The notes under the pieces: model-generated
What the model saw: only the letters and a program-made list of their open reading frames with translations
What the model was told of the DNA's origin: nothing
Databases searched by the model: none
DNA from: UBA7703 sp963667195
GTDB taxonomy: Bacteria > Bacillota > Clostridia > Christensenellales > CAG-138
Length of the DNA stretch: 64,000 nucleotides
Assembly: GCA_963667195.1 (NCBI GenBank)
Contig: OY762962.1
Coordinates: forward strand, 1,426,001-1,490,000
Direction of reading: 5' to 3'
Program-made: the position numbers and the translations under genes
Shown: piece after piece, positions 20,517-29,293 of the stretch
Numbering within the stretch: the stretch's first letter is position 1
Layout of the letters: each line of letters begins with the position of its first letter

Positions 20517-21472
20517 TGTGGGGACAACTGCTTGACACCATCCTCAAGACGGAGTTTCTGTTTTCCGTCATTCGCATTACAGCGCCGATCCTCTTTGCGG
20601 CGCTTGGCGCGGTCATCGCCGAAAAAGCGGGCGTGACCAACATCGGCCTTGAGGGCATCATGATGATCTCCGCGCTGTTCGGCGTGCTGTTCAGCTACTG
20701 GACGCAGAGCTGGCTGGTCGGCGTCATCGGCGCGATGCTCGTCGGCGTGCTGCTGGGCCTCATGATGGGCTTCTTCGCGCTCAAGCTCAAGACGGACATC
20801 ATCCTCGCCGGTATCGCGGTCAACATGATGGGCGCGGGCGGCACGATCTTCCTTCTGTACATGTTCACCGGCATGCGCGGCAACACCGGCGCGCTGGTGA
20901 GCCCGAATATCCTGATTCCGACGGTCAACATTCCGCTGATCAAGGACATTCCGGTGCTGGGCGACATCCTCAGCGGCCACGCGGTGCTGACCTATGTTGC
21001 GTTCCTGCTGGTCTGGCTGATCTGGCTGCTGCTGTACCGCACGCCGCTGGGGCTGAATATCCGCGCGGTGGGCGAGAACTCCAACGCGGCCTCCAGCGTC
21101 GGCGTCAGCGTTCTCAAGATCAAATATATCGCAATCGGCATCTCCGGCGCGCTCGCGGGACTCGGCGGTGCGTTTATGTCGATGTACTATTCGCAGGGCT
21201 GGAACAGCGGCATGGTGGCCGGTCGCGGATTCATCGCGCTCGCGGCGCAGGCGATGGGCCGCGGCGAACCCGTCGGCGCGATGCTGAGCTCGCTGCTCTT
21301 TGGCCTTGCGCAGGCGCTGCGCACGAAGGTCAGCGGCTTGCAGGGCGTTTCGAGTTACCTCGTTTCGCTGATTCCCTATATCGTAACGATCCTCGGCCTC
21401 GTCATCTATGCGGCGAGCACGATCAAGCGCGTGAAGAAGATCAAAGCAGCTCACCCTGAGGTAAAGGCATGA
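20516..21472 (+). CDS. ABC transporter permease 2 (nucleoside/sugar type)
   Basis: 318 residues, start fixed by AAGGAGGTG. Same family as permease 1; it has the signature stretch APILFAALGAVIAEKAGVTNIGLEGIMM that marks the shorter partner (YufQ/NupQ-like), and the loop GENSNAASSVGVSVLKIK. Its TGA overlaps the ATG of the first nucleoside hydrolase, so import and hydrolysis are translationally coupled. Confidence 0.93.
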   Translation: MWGQLLDTILKTEFLFSVIRITAPILFAALGAVIAEKAGVTNIGLEGIMMISALFGVLFSYWTQSWLVGVIGAMLVGVLLGLMMGFFALKLKTDIILAGIAVNMMGAGGTIFLLYMFTGMRGNTGALVSPNILIPTVNIPLIKDIPVLGDILSGHAVLTYVAFLLVWLIWLLLYRTPLGLNIRAVGENSNAASSVGVSVLKIKYIAIGISGALAGLGGAFMSMYYSQGWNSGMVAGRGFIALAAQAMGRGEPVGAMLSSLLFGLAQALRTKVSGLQGVSSYLVSLIPYIVTILGLVIYAASTIKRVKKIKAAHPEVKA

Positions 21473-22422
21473 CCAATCAACCGATTAAAAAAATCCCCGT
21501 GATTCTGGACGGCGATCCGGGACACGACGACGCCATCGCGTGGGTGCTGGCAACCGCCAGTCCCCTGCTCGATATCAAGGCGGTCACGTCGGTCTGCGGC
21601 AACCAGACGATCCAGAAGACGACCTATAACGCTGGCCGCATCATGACTTTGGTGGGACTCAATGTTCCGCTCGCGATGGGCAGGGTCAAGCCACTTGTCG
21701 CGGACGCGATCATCGCACCTACCGTGCATGGTAACTCGGGACTAGACGGCCCCGCGCTGCCGGAACCCGCGAACAAGCCGGTGGACATCGACGCCTGCAC
21801 GATGATGGCGCAGGTGCTGGAAGCGAGCAACGAACCTGTCGTGCTGATTCCGACAGGGCCGCTGACCAACGTTGCGACGCTGCTGCTTCTCTATCCGCAT
21901 CTCAAGAACAAGATTCGGCATATCTATCTCATGGGTGGCGGCATCGATTTTGGCAACTGGACACCCGCCGCGGAATTCAATATCCTCGTCGATCCGGAGG
22001 CTGCGGACGTGGTGTTTCGCAGCGGTGTTCCGATCACGATGGCGGGACTCGACGTGACGGAAAAAGCGCTGGTGTTCCCGGAGGATTTCGAGCGCATCCG
22101 CGCGGTCGGAAACCCCGTGGCGAAGGTTGTTGCCGAGTGGCTCGACTTCTTCTACGGCTTCCATCGCAGCATCGGCTATCCGGGAGCGCCCGTACATGAC
22201 GCGGTCGCGGTCGCGGCGCTGATCAAGCCCGAGATCATGACGATGGTCGATATGTACGTGGAGATCGAGTTGACCGGCGACTATTGCCGCGGTACCACGG
22301 TGGGCGACAAGCTCGGCGTGCTCGGCAAACCCGCCAACGTGCGCGTGATCATGGGCATCGACCGGCTGAAGTTTGTCGATCTGCTCGTGGAAGCGGCGCA
22401 GCACTACGGGAAGGAGGCGTAA
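21469..22422 (+). CDS. Nucleoside hydrolase, IunH family (copy 1)
   Basis: 317 residues. Cleaves the N-glycosidic bond of ribonucleosides to base and ribose. The calcium-binding motif D14-GD-PGH-D20-D21 is present, followed by TGPLTNVATLL, MGGG and HDAVAVAAL that complete the active site. Starts with ATG overlapping the permease stop (ATGA). Specificity for purine or pyrimidine nucleosides cannot be read. The next gene is a second, divergent member of the same family, so the pair may cover different substrates. Confidence 0.94.
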   Translation: MTNQPIKKIPVILDGDPGHDDAIAWVLATASPLLDIKAVTSVCGNQTIQKTTYNAGRIMTLVGLNVPLAMGRVKPLVADAIIAPTVHGNSGLDGPALPEPANKPVDIDACTMMAQVLEASNEPVVLIPTGPLTNVATLLLLYPHLKNKIRHIYLMGGGIDFGNWTPAAEFNILVDPEAADVVFRSGVPITMAGLDVTEKALVFPEDFERIRAVGNPVAKVVAEWLDFFYGFHRSIGYPGAPVHDAVAVAALIKPEIMTMVDMYVEIELTGDYCRGTTVGDKLGVLGKPANVRVIMGIDRLKFVDLLVEAAQHYGKEA

Positions 22423-22426
22423 GCGG

Positions 22427-23362
22427 ATGAACAAGCTACCGATGCTGCTGGATTGCGACACGGGCGTGGACGACGCGGTCGCCATCCTGCTCACGAAATA
22501 CCTCAACACCCTGGAACTCAAGGCGGTGACCACCGTCGCGGGCAATGTCGAGGTGGAGCACACCACCCGCAACACGCTTCAGGTGCTGGAGCTTGCGGGC
22601 ATGGAAGACATTCCGGTCTATCGCGGCGCGGAAAAACCACTCCTGTGCGAGGCCGTCACCGCGCACCATGTGCACGGACAAAACGGACTCAACGACATGA
22701 CTCTCCCGAAACCTAAGCGCGAAGTGGAGACGCTGCCAGCATGGGACGCGATCTACGAATACGCGAAGAAGTATGAAGGCGAGCTGGTCTTGGTCGCGAT
22801 TGGGCCCTTGACCAACCTCGCGCTCGCGATTGCGAAATATAAGGAACTGCCCAAGCTCCTCAAGCGAATCGTGATCATGGGCGGCGCCGCCGTTGGCGGA
22901 AACGTGACTCCCTCCGCCGAGTTCAACGTCTATGCCGATCCGGAGGCCGCCGACATGGTGTTCACCTGCGGCGCGCCGGTGTACATGTGCGGGCTGGACG
23001 TCACCATGCGCGCGTATCTTAGCGCCGAAGAGCTGGACGAAATCGCGGCGCTCGGCTCCAAGCAGGCCGTGTTCACGCGGGACGTCATGCAGGGCATCCT
23101 GAAGTTTTACCGCACCTATAAGCTCGCGGGCGTGGCGTTTCACGATCCTGTGACGGTGCTGTACGCGGACGACGACTCCTATTTTCAGACCGATTTTGCG
23201 GGTGTACGGGTCGAAACGAAGGGCAGGCTCACGCGCGGAAAGACGGTCACCGACCTCTACAGCGACAAGCAGATGGAGCACAACGCATATGTTGTGACCC
23301 GTGTGGATCGGGACATCTTCAAGAAACGCGTGTTCGAAATCCTGGCAAAGTACGGGGAATGA
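22427..23362 (+). CDS. Nucleoside hydrolase, IunH family (copy 2)
   Basis: 311 residues from the ATG behind AAGGAGG, four bases after the previous stop. Metal motif D9-CDTGV-D15-D16, then IGPLTNLALAI, MGGAAVGGNVTPSAEFN and HDPVTVLYADD. It is clearly homologous to its neighbour but differs through most of the protein, so this is an old duplication or two independent recruitments. Last gene of the transporter operon. Confidence 0.94.
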   Translation: MNKLPMLLDCDTGVDDAVAILLTKYLNTLELKAVTTVAGNVEVEHTTRNTLQVLELAGMEDIPVYRGAEKPLLCEAVTAHHVHGQNGLNDMTLPKPKREVETLPAWDAIYEYAKKYEGELVLVAIGPLTNLALAIAKYKELPKLLKRIVIMGGAAVGGNVTPSAEFNVYADPEAADMVFTCGAPVYMCGLDVTMRAYLSAEELDEIAALGSKQAVFTRDVMQGILKFYRTYKLAGVAFHDPVTVLYADDDSYFQTDFAGVRVETKGRLTRGKTVTDLYSDKQMEHNAYVVTRVDRDIFKKRVFEILAKYGE

Positions 23363-23368
23363 TCAAAA

Positions 23369-23408
23369 GAGGCTGTCCGGAAAGCAACTTTCGCTTCTGG
23401 ACAGCCTC
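23369..23408. terminator. Bidirectional terminator between convergent genes
   Basis: GAGGCTGTCC/GGACAGCCTC arms with a smaller inner GAAAG/CTTTC pair. On the minus strand it is followed by TTTT, so it would stop transcription from the phosphorylase side at least. Confidence 0.7.
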
Positions 23409-23427
23409 CAAAATTAACCCGAGCTTT

Positions 23428-23548
23428 GCGGGCGGATGATATCCGCCCCTACATCCGCTCTTGCGGAGTAGCCCGTAATTCGAAGCCCTTGATTCGATTA
23501 AACCTAGATTTTCTGGTGCGCGTGTAGGGGCGGATATCATCCGCCCGC
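23428..23548. repeat. 121-bp inverted-repeat element, copy 1
   Basis: Perfect 26-base terminal inverted repeats (23428-23453 and 23523-23548) whose outer 20 bases read GCGGGCGGATGATATCCGCC. The interior of about 70 bases is nearly the same as in the copy at 56322-56444. Each arm contains a smaller palindrome around GGCGGAT-GATATCCGCC. No coding capacity, no clear target duplication. The form is that of a MITE or REP-like element lying in a convergent gap. Confidence 0.85.
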
Positions 23549-23610
23549 CGCAACTCGTACATGCGCCTTTGAATGGCAAAGGCCGTTTGTTACGCATCTA
23601 GCGAGATTTT

Positions 23611-24348
23611 TTATCGGCAGATTTCCGCAAACGCGTCGAGTGCGGTCAGAATCTCGTGCGTCTCGCCCTGCATGGCGGCGCTTTCGCCGTCCACATAGCT
23701 GTCGATGGCGTCCAGCGTGTCCTCTTCAAACGCGACAACGTTGTTGAGGATGCTCATCGTCCGTACGCCGCGAAGGTGCCCGATCGTGTAGAGCGCCGCG
23801 GTCTCCATATCCGCGCCGAGCACGCCGCGCTTGGACCAATACGAGTCGATCTCCGCCTCCCGATCGGTATAAAAGCTGTCGTGGCTGCGCGCGATGCCCG
23901 TGTGAAACCGATACGCCCGCGCGTTTGCCGCGCGTACGCAGGCAAAGAGCAGCTCGCTATCCGGCACGGCGGGAAAGATCGGGTCGATGTACGTCTTGCT
24001 CGCGCCATCGTCCCGCACCGCGCCGTTCACGAGGATCAGATCGCCGATCTTAACCTGCGGTTGCAGCGCTCCGCAGCTGCCGATGCGGATCATGTTTTGT
24101 ACGCCGAGGTTGTGCAGCTCCTCTACGGCGATTCCGGCGGAGGCCCCGCCGATGCCCGTGGACACCGCGAGCACGCGGATGCCCTTGTAACTACCGACCA
24201 GACTGCGGTACTCGCGGTTGTAGGCAAGCTCGCTTACGTCGGAAAGAAACGTTTTGATGCGGTCCAGCCGCGCGGGATCGCCCGGCAGCAGGGCGCAGAC
24301 GGCACCATGATTTTGATCCAACCGGATGTGCGGCTGTAGTTGCGGCAT
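23611..24348 (-). CDS. Nucleoside phosphorylase (uridine phosphorylase-like)
   Basis: 245 residues, ribosome site AAAGGAGC. PNP/UDP family type 1: LLPGDPARLDRI (phosphate loop), GIGGASAGIAVEELHNLG, IRIGSCGAL, and GVLGADMETAALYTIG with the Met-Glu pair that holds ribose. It splits nucleosides with phosphate to base and ribose-1-phosphate. GAVCALLPGDP and the short length fit uridine phosphorylase-like proteins, but specificity is uncertain. Transcribed away from the kinase gene, in the middle of the nucleoside region, so it offers a phosphorolytic route beside the two hydrolases. Confidence 0.92.
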   Translation of the reverse strand: MPQLQPHIRLDQNHGAVCALLPGDPARLDRIKTFLSDVSELAYNREYRSLVGSYKGIRVLAVSTGIGGASAGIAVEELHNLGVQNMIRIGSCGALQPQVKIGDLILVNGAVRDDGASKTYIDPIFPAVPDSELLFACVRAANARAYRFHTGIARSHDSFYTDREAEIDSYWSKRGVLGADMETAALYTIGHLRGVRTMSILNNVVAFEEDTLDAIDSYVDGESAAMQGETHEILTALDAFAEICR

Positions 24349-24380
24349 ATGATTTCGCTCCTTTATATTCGGAAAAGTAT

Positions 24381-24409
24381 TTTACATTGGGATCAACTCA
24401 TTTTATCAT
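24381..24409 (+). promoter_or_regulatory. Promoter of the sugar-kinase operon
   Basis: TTTACA (24381-24386), 17-base spacer, TATCAT (24404-24409). It lies inside the longer open frame and so supports the downstream TTG start at 24444. Confidence 0.6.
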
Positions 24410-24443
24410 AAGCATGATGAAAAACGAAACGGAGGCACCCACT

Positions 24444-25373
24444 TTGGCCAGAATTCTCAACTTTGGTTCGCTCAACCTCGATCAGGTCTATCGCGTGGAC
24501 GCATTTGTTCAGCCCGGCGAGACAAAATCCAGCCTTTCGCTTGCGACGCATTGCGGCGGCAAAGGGCTGAATCAGTCCATCGCCGCTGCCCGCGCGGGCG
24601 CGGAGGTTTGGCACGCGGGCTTGATCGGGTGCGATGGGGACATGCTCTACGAAAAGCTCAGCGAAAACGGCGTCAACTGCTCGCTTTTAGCGCATTCCAG
24701 CGGTGTCTCCGGCCACGCGATCATTCAGGTGGACAACCACGGCCAAAACTGCATCCTGCTCTACGGCGGCACCAATCAGGGACTGACGGAGGAGGCCATC
24801 GACCGCGCGCTTGCGGCGTTTGGCAGCGACGGGCTCGTGCTCGTGCAAAACGAGACGAACCTTGTGGGCACGATCATCGAAAAGGCACATCAAAAGGGAC
24901 TTTTGGTCGCGATCAACGCCTCTCCGATGGACGAAAAGATACTCAGTTATCCGCTGGAGCTAGTCGATTGGCTCGTGGTCAACGAGATTGAGGGCGCGGC
25001 AATCGCGGGTTGCGAGTTTGAGGTGGATATCCTGCCGAAGCTCAAGCAGCGCTACCCGAAGATGAACGTGCTGCTGACGCTCGGCAAGCGCGGAGCCATC
25101 TGCGCGCGCGGAGAAGAGCAGGCGAAAATCGGCATCTATTCCGTCAAGGTAGTGGACACCACGGCGGCGGGAGACACCTTCCTCGGCTACTTTTTAACGG
25201 AAGCGATGGATCACAAGAGCCTCAGCGACGCGCTTAGTCTTGCTACCGCGGCATCCTCGCTGTGCGTACAGGTGATGGGGGCTTCGGACTCGGTTCCGGC
25301 ACGGCAGCAGGTGGAGCGCGCGATTGCGGAATCTTCGCTCGGTAAACTCGGCGAATGGGGTGGCTGGCGATGA
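24444..25373 (+). CDS. PfkB-family sugar kinase, ribokinase-like
   Basis: 309 residues. The frame opens at 24387, but the TTG at 24444 has GGAGG at the right distance and gives ARILNFGSLNLDQVYRVDAF, the normal beginning of ribokinases; the promoter also lies upstream of it. Substrate-side motif CGGKGLNQSIAAARAGA and the ATP/anion-hole motif VVDTTAAGDTFLGYF are both present (Asp of AAGD is the catalytic base). Ribose freed by the hydrolases would be phosphorylated to ribose-5-phosphate. The next gene starts inside its stop codon. Confidence 0.9.
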   Translation: MARILNFGSLNLDQVYRVDAFVQPGETKSSLSLATHCGGKGLNQSIAAARAGAEVWHAGLIGCDGDMLYEKLSENGVNCSLLAHSSGVSGHAIIQVDNHGQNCILLYGGTNQGLTEEAIDRALAAFGSDGLVLVQNETNLVGTIIEKAHQKGLLVAINASPMDEKILSYPLELVDWLVVNEIEGAAIAGCEFEVDILPKLKQRYPKMNVLLTLGKRGAICARGEEQAKIGIYSVKVVDTTAAGDTFLGYFLTEAMDHKSLSDALSLATAASSLCVQVMGASDSVPARQQVERAIAESSLGKLGEWGGWR

Positions 25374-25963
25374 CGCGGGCGCTGTACATCGACTGCTGCA
25401 TTCGCGGCGAGCAGAGCCGCACGAAAAAGCTTGCGGAGGCGTTCCTCGCGGCATACAGCGCGCGGGAGGATGTCTCGCTAACCCGCCTGACGCTGATGGA
25501 CGAGCCGCTGATTCCGTTCTCCAACGGGTTCTTTTGGCAGCGGGAGCAGCTGCTGGAACGCGGCGAACTCGACCACCCGCGCTTTCGCTACGCGCATCAG
25601 TTTCAGCAGGCGGAGAGGATCATCATCGCGGCGCCGTTCTGGGATTTGAGCTTTCCCGCGCTATTGAAGGTCTACATTGAGAATCTCTGTGTACAGGGAA
25701 TCACGTTTGACTGCAACGAACAAAACGGCTGCTTCGGCGTTTGCCGCGCGGAAAAGATGCTGTTTTTGACCACGCGCGGAGGAGCTCTGGAAGGCAGCCC
25801 GATGGACAACGGCACGAAATACTTAAGCGGTATGGCGAAGTTCTTCGGCATCCCGCAGTTTTCGCACATCGCGGCGGACGCGCTGGATCAGGGCTTGGAG
25901 CCGGTGGAGGTTATTCTGGGGCGTGCCATTGCGCGCGCGGAAGAATGCGCAAAGACTTTTTAG
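25370..25963 (+). CDS. Flavodoxin-fold NAD(P)H oxidoreductase
   Basis: 197 residues from the ATG that overlaps the kinase stop (ATGA). FMN-dependent NADPH reductase/AzoR type: RALYIDCCIRGEQSRTKKLAEAF is the phosphate-binding first strand and helix, AAPFWDLSFPALLKVYIENL and TRGGALEG complete the FMN pocket. It likely reduces quinones or other small electron acceptors in the cytosol. Its link to nucleoside metabolism is unknown; the coupling to the kinase indicates co-expression only. Confidence 0.82.
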   Translation: MTRALYIDCCIRGEQSRTKKLAEAFLAAYSAREDVSLTRLTLMDEPLIPFSNGFFWQREQLLERGELDHPRFRYAHQFQQAERIIIAAPFWDLSFPALLKVYIENLCVQGITFDCNEQNGCFGVCRAEKMLFLTTRGGALEGSPMDNGTKYLSGMAKFFGIPQFSHIAADALDQGLEPVEVILGRAIARAEECAKTF

Positions 25964-25994
25964 CAAAAGCATTTTGAGTTAGAAAAGAGACAAC

Positions 25995-27065
25995 ATGAAA
26001 GCAGTTATCTACGAGAAAAAAGGCGTTGTTCGCCTGGTTGAAAAACCCATGCCGACCATTTTGGAGCCGAGGGACGTGATCGTGAAGGTCATGCGCGCGT
26101 CCATCTGCTCAAGCGATCTGCACATTCGAAACGGCGGTGTGCCGCGCGCAAAAGAGGGCGTCGTGCTCGGGCACGAGTTCGCGGGCGAGATCGTGGAGAC
26201 CGGCTCCGGCGTGAAGAAATTCACGGTGGGCGATCGGGTCGCCGTCAACGTGGAGAGTTTTTGCGGCGAGTGCTTCTTTTGCCGCAGAGGATACGTCAAT
26301 AACTGCGTCGAAGGCGGCTGGGAGCTCGGCTGCCGCATCGACGGCGGCCAGGCGGAGTATGTCCGCGTGCCGACGGCGGACATGAGCTGCACACGCATCC
26401 CCGAGTCGATCTCCTATGAGCAGGCGCTGTTTGTCGGCGACGTGCTGGCAACGGGCTACTGGGCGGCGGGGATCGGCGAAATCCGGCCTGCGGACGTGGT
26501 GCTCGTGCTCGGCGCAGGCCCAACGGGGCTCACGACGATGATGTCCGCGCGACTGTTTGGCCCCGCGGTCATCGTAGCCGCGGACGTCAACGACGAGCGT
26601 CTCGCGCTCGCCAAAGCGCGGGGACTATGCGACGTCACCGTCAATCCGAAGCATGCCGACGTGATCGAGACCTTGCGCGCGCTGACCGAAGGGCGCGGCG
26701 CGGATGTCGTGTTTGAAGTCGCGGGCGCAAAGAACACGTTTGAACTCGCGTGGCAGGCGGCGCGGCCCAACGCGGTCGTGGTCGTCGTGGCGCTCTACGA
26801 AGAGGCGCAGTCGATTCCGCTGCACCGCATGTACGGAAAGAACCTGACGTTCAAGACCGGCGGCGTGGACGCGAGCAAGTGCTCCGAGATCATGCGTCTC
26901 ATCGAGGCGGGCAAACTCGACACGAACCTCATGATCACGCACCGCGCGCCGCTGAACGACATCATGCGCGGCTATGACATCTTTGCCAACCAAAAGGACG
27001 GCTGCATCAAGTGGGTCGTGACGCCGTTTGAACCGGAAAAACCCATCCATGGGGAACAATTTTGA
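25995..27065 (+). CDS. Zinc-dependent alcohol/polyol dehydrogenase (MDR family)
   Basis: 356 residues. Catalytic zinc ligands are visible in SICSSDLH and LGHEFAGEI; structural zinc in the four-cysteine lobe CGECFFCRRGYVNNC. The Rossmann motif is VVLVLGAGPTGL, followed by AADVNDERLALAKARG, where the Asp after the second strand suggests NAD preference. It oxidises an alcohol or polyol; with a nucleoside/ribose locus upstream, a sugar alcohol is plausible but unproven. Confidence 0.88.
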   Translation: MKAVIYEKKGVVRLVEKPMPTILEPRDVIVKVMRASICSSDLHIRNGGVPRAKEGVVLGHEFAGEIVETGSGVKKFTVGDRVAVNVESFCGECFFCRRGYVNNCVEGGWELGCRIDGGQAEYVRVPTADMSCTRIPESISYEQALFVGDVLATGYWAAGIGEIRPADVVLVLGAGPTGLTTMMSARLFGPAVIVAADVNDERLALAKARGLCDVTVNPKHADVIETLRALTEGRGADVVFEVAGAKNTFELAWQAARPNAVVVVVALYEEAQSIPLHRMYGKNLTFKTGGVDASKCSEIMRLIEAGKLDTNLMITHRAPLNDIMRGYDIFANQKDGCIKWVVTPFEPEKPIHGEQF

Positions 27066-27085
27066 CGATCGTCGAGGAAAGAGCC

Positions 27086-28288
27086 ATGTTTGACTGTGAA
27101 GTGCGCGCAATCGAGCCGGACGTGATCGCCTGGCGCAGGCATCTGCACCAAAACCCGGAGGTGTCGTTTGAGGAAGTGGAAACGACGCTCTGGCTGGAGG
27201 CGCGCCTGCGCGAGATCGGCGTGGACAGCATCGACCGCCCGACGAAGACGGGGTTGGTTGCGCACATTCACGGAAAGAAACCCGGCAGGTGCGCCGTGAT
27301 CGCGTTTCGCGCGGATATCGACGCGCTGCCGATGACCGAGGACAACGACCTGCCATATTGCTCGACGAATCCCGCCGCCATGCATGCCTGCGGACACGAC
27401 GGGCACGTGGCGATGCAGCTCGCGCTGGCGAAGCTTCTATGCGAGCACCGCGAGAGCTTCTCCGGTGAGGCGCGGCTGATCTTTCAGCACGCGGAGGAGC
27501 TGCCGCCCGGCGGAGCCATCGAGCTCGTCCGCGCGGGTGCGCTCTCGGGCGCGGAGGCGGTGCTGGGGCTGCATCTTTCCAGCAACTTTGACACGGGTGT
27601 TTTTGCGCTCAAAGAGGGCGTTTTGACCAGCAATGTGGATCGCTTTACGATCACCGTGACGGGCAGAGGCGGACACTGCGCCTTTCCGGAGCAGTGCGCG
27701 GACCCGCTACTTGCCGCAAGCGAGATCGTGCTATCTCTCCAGAGCATCGTCTCGCGGCGCATTCCGGCGACCGAGCCCGCCGTGGTCTCCGTCTGCGAGT
27801 TTCACGCGGGAACCGCCTACAACATCATCCCGAACGAAGCGCGGCTCAACGCCTCCGTGCGCTCCTTTGGCGAGGGCACGCGGCAGCTCATCGAGCGCGA
27901 GGCGCGGAATATTGCGCAAAGCGTCGCTGCGGCGCACGGCTGCACCGCACGGCTGGACTGGCTGCCCGGGTACCCCAGCGTGGTGAACGACGCGCGCTTG
28001 ACCCGCGAGGCGGAGCGCGTGATCATTTCCCGCTTTGGCGAAGAACAAACACAGCCCATCGGCGTGATCATGCCGGGAGAAGACTTCTCCTATATGGTGG
28101 AGGAAGGTCGTCCGGGCTTCTTTGTGGAGCTCGGCACGCGAAACGCGGCGCTCCAAGCGGACGCGCCGCACCACAACCCGCGCTATCGCATGGATGAAGC
28201 GGCGCTTCTGTACGGCGTGCAGTATGGTTACGACTTTGCCCGCTCGCTGCTGGACGGAACGCGACGCTTCTGGGAGAGCAACACATGA
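27086..28288 (+). CDS. M20-family metallo-amidohydrolase
   Basis: 400 residues from the ATG behind GAGGAAAGAG; an in-frame TTG at 27062 overlaps the dehydrogenase stop and is less likely. Peptidase M20D type: RRHLHQNPEVSFEE, FRADIDALPM, HACGHDGHVAM, the metal-binding QHAEELPPGG, a dimerisation domain (VTGRGGHCAFPEQCADP) and PGEDFSYM near the end. Such enzymes split N-acyl amino acids, indole conjugates or related amides. The substrate is unknown. Overlaps the next gene by four bases. Confidence 0.9.
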   Translation: MFDCEVRAIEPDVIAWRRHLHQNPEVSFEEVETTLWLEARLREIGVDSIDRPTKTGLVAHIHGKKPGRCAVIAFRADIDALPMTEDNDLPYCSTNPAAMHACGHDGHVAMQLALAKLLCEHRESFSGEARLIFQHAEELPPGGAIELVRAGALSGAEAVLGLHLSSNFDTGVFALKEGVLTSNVDRFTITVTGRGGHCAFPEQCADPLLAASEIVLSLQSIVSRRIPATEPAVVSVCEFHAGTAYNIIPNEARLNASVRSFGEGTRQLIEREARNIAQSVAAAHGCTARLDWLPGYPSVVNDARLTREAERVIISRFGEEQTQPIGVIMPGEDFSYMVEEGRPGFFVELGTRNAALQADAPHHNPRYRMDEAALLYGVQYGYDFARSLLDGTRRFWESNT

Positions 28289-29100
28289 AGCTGACCGTGC
28301 TGATGGACAACCACACCTATATCGACCAATATTATCTCGGCGAGCCCGCGGTCTGCTACCTGATCGAGGACGGGGATCACGTGATCCTGCTCGACACGGG
28401 GTATTCGAACGCGGTGCTGGTCAACGCGGAACGCATGGGGATCGATCTGGGGCGCGTAACGGACATCGTGCTTTCGCACGGGCACAATGACCACACGGGC
28501 GGACTGCCCGCGTTCTTCGCGCGGTTCACGCAACCCGTGCGACTCTATGCTCACCCTGCGGCGCTGCTACCCAAGCGGGTGGATGGCCTTCTGGTCGGAT
28601 CGCCTCTTTCGCTCGACCAATTACCGCAGCAGGTAACGCCGCGGCTGCTCACGAAGCCAAGCGCGGTCAGCGAGCACGTGATGTTCCTGGGCGAGATTCC
28701 GCGCATGTACCCCTTTGAGCGGGAACGCTCGATTGGGGAATGCTCCGCCGCCTGCGGCTGCTGCTGGGAGGCGGATACGCTCCTCGACGACACGAGCCTT
28801 GCGCTGAAGCTGCCGGAGGGCGTGTTTGTGGTCACTGGCTGCGCGCATGCGGGTGTTTGCAACACGGTGGCCTACGCAAAGCAACTCGCGGGAAATCCGC
28901 GCGTGCTCGGCGTACTCGGCGGATTCCACCTCTTTGAGGCGGACGAAACACTCACGCAAACGATACTCACGCTTGGCGCGCTGGGCGTGGAGCGGGTGTA
29001 TCCTGCGCACTGCACAAGCCTCGCCGTCAAGGGCGCATTCCTGCAGGCGATGGAGACCGTAGAGGTCGGCGTCGGGCTGACGCTGGAGTGGAATGCGTAG
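28285..29100 (+). CDS. Metallo-beta-lactamase-fold hydrolase (COG1237-like)
   Basis: 271 residues. Metal motif LSHGHNDHTGG, then the features of the COG1237 group: VTGCAHAGVCN with a histidine in a Cys-rich turn, LGGFHLFEAD and YPAHCTS. Relatives act on pterin-type compounds or are uncharacterised. An unusual cysteine cluster, CSAACGCC, lies near residue 155 and might bind metal. Last gene of the +strand run begun at 24444; translationally coupled to the M20 hydrolase. Confidence 0.85.
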   Translation: MKLTVLMDNHTYIDQYYLGEPAVCYLIEDGDHVILLDTGYSNAVLVNAERMGIDLGRVTDIVLSHGHNDHTGGLPAFFARFTQPVRLYAHPAALLPKRVDGLLVGSPLSLDQLPQQVTPRLLTKPSAVSEHVMFLGEIPRMYPFERERSIGECSAACGCCWEADTLLDDTSLALKLPEGVFVVTGCAHAGVCNTVAYAKQLAGNPRVLGVLGGFHLFEADETLTQTILTLGALGVERVYPAHCTSLAVKGAFLQAMETVEVGVGLTLEWNA

Positions 29101-29193
29101 CCGAATTTCAGCTTTTTCCTGCAATTCGCATCCATCAAAAGTGAAATCATTTGGAAAAGGTTGTAACTTGTTCATCTTTTTCCGATAAACTAC

Positions 29194-29221
29194 TTGAAAA
29201 GATGGCCAAAATCAATATACT
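29194..29221 (+). promoter_or_regulatory. Promoter of the SH3-domain gene
   Basis: TTGAAA (29194-29199), 16-base spacer, TATACT (29216-29221), 72 bases before the ATG. Confidence 0.6.
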
Positions 29222-29293
29222 GTCCATAGGAATTACATTGGGACTTGTCGCGCTGCATGTGTTGGCGCGCTTATGCATTTCGGGGAGGGTATC

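Noticed and set aside
23319..23597. Small minus-strand frame across the repeat element, with a relative at 56227-56460
   Set aside because: Both are created by the inverted-repeat element itself; they lack start signals and the similarity is that of the DNA repeat.
24387..24443. Upstream ATG start for the sugar kinase
   Set aside because: It would overlap the promoter and adds residues not found in ribokinases; the TTG at 24444 has the ribosome site.
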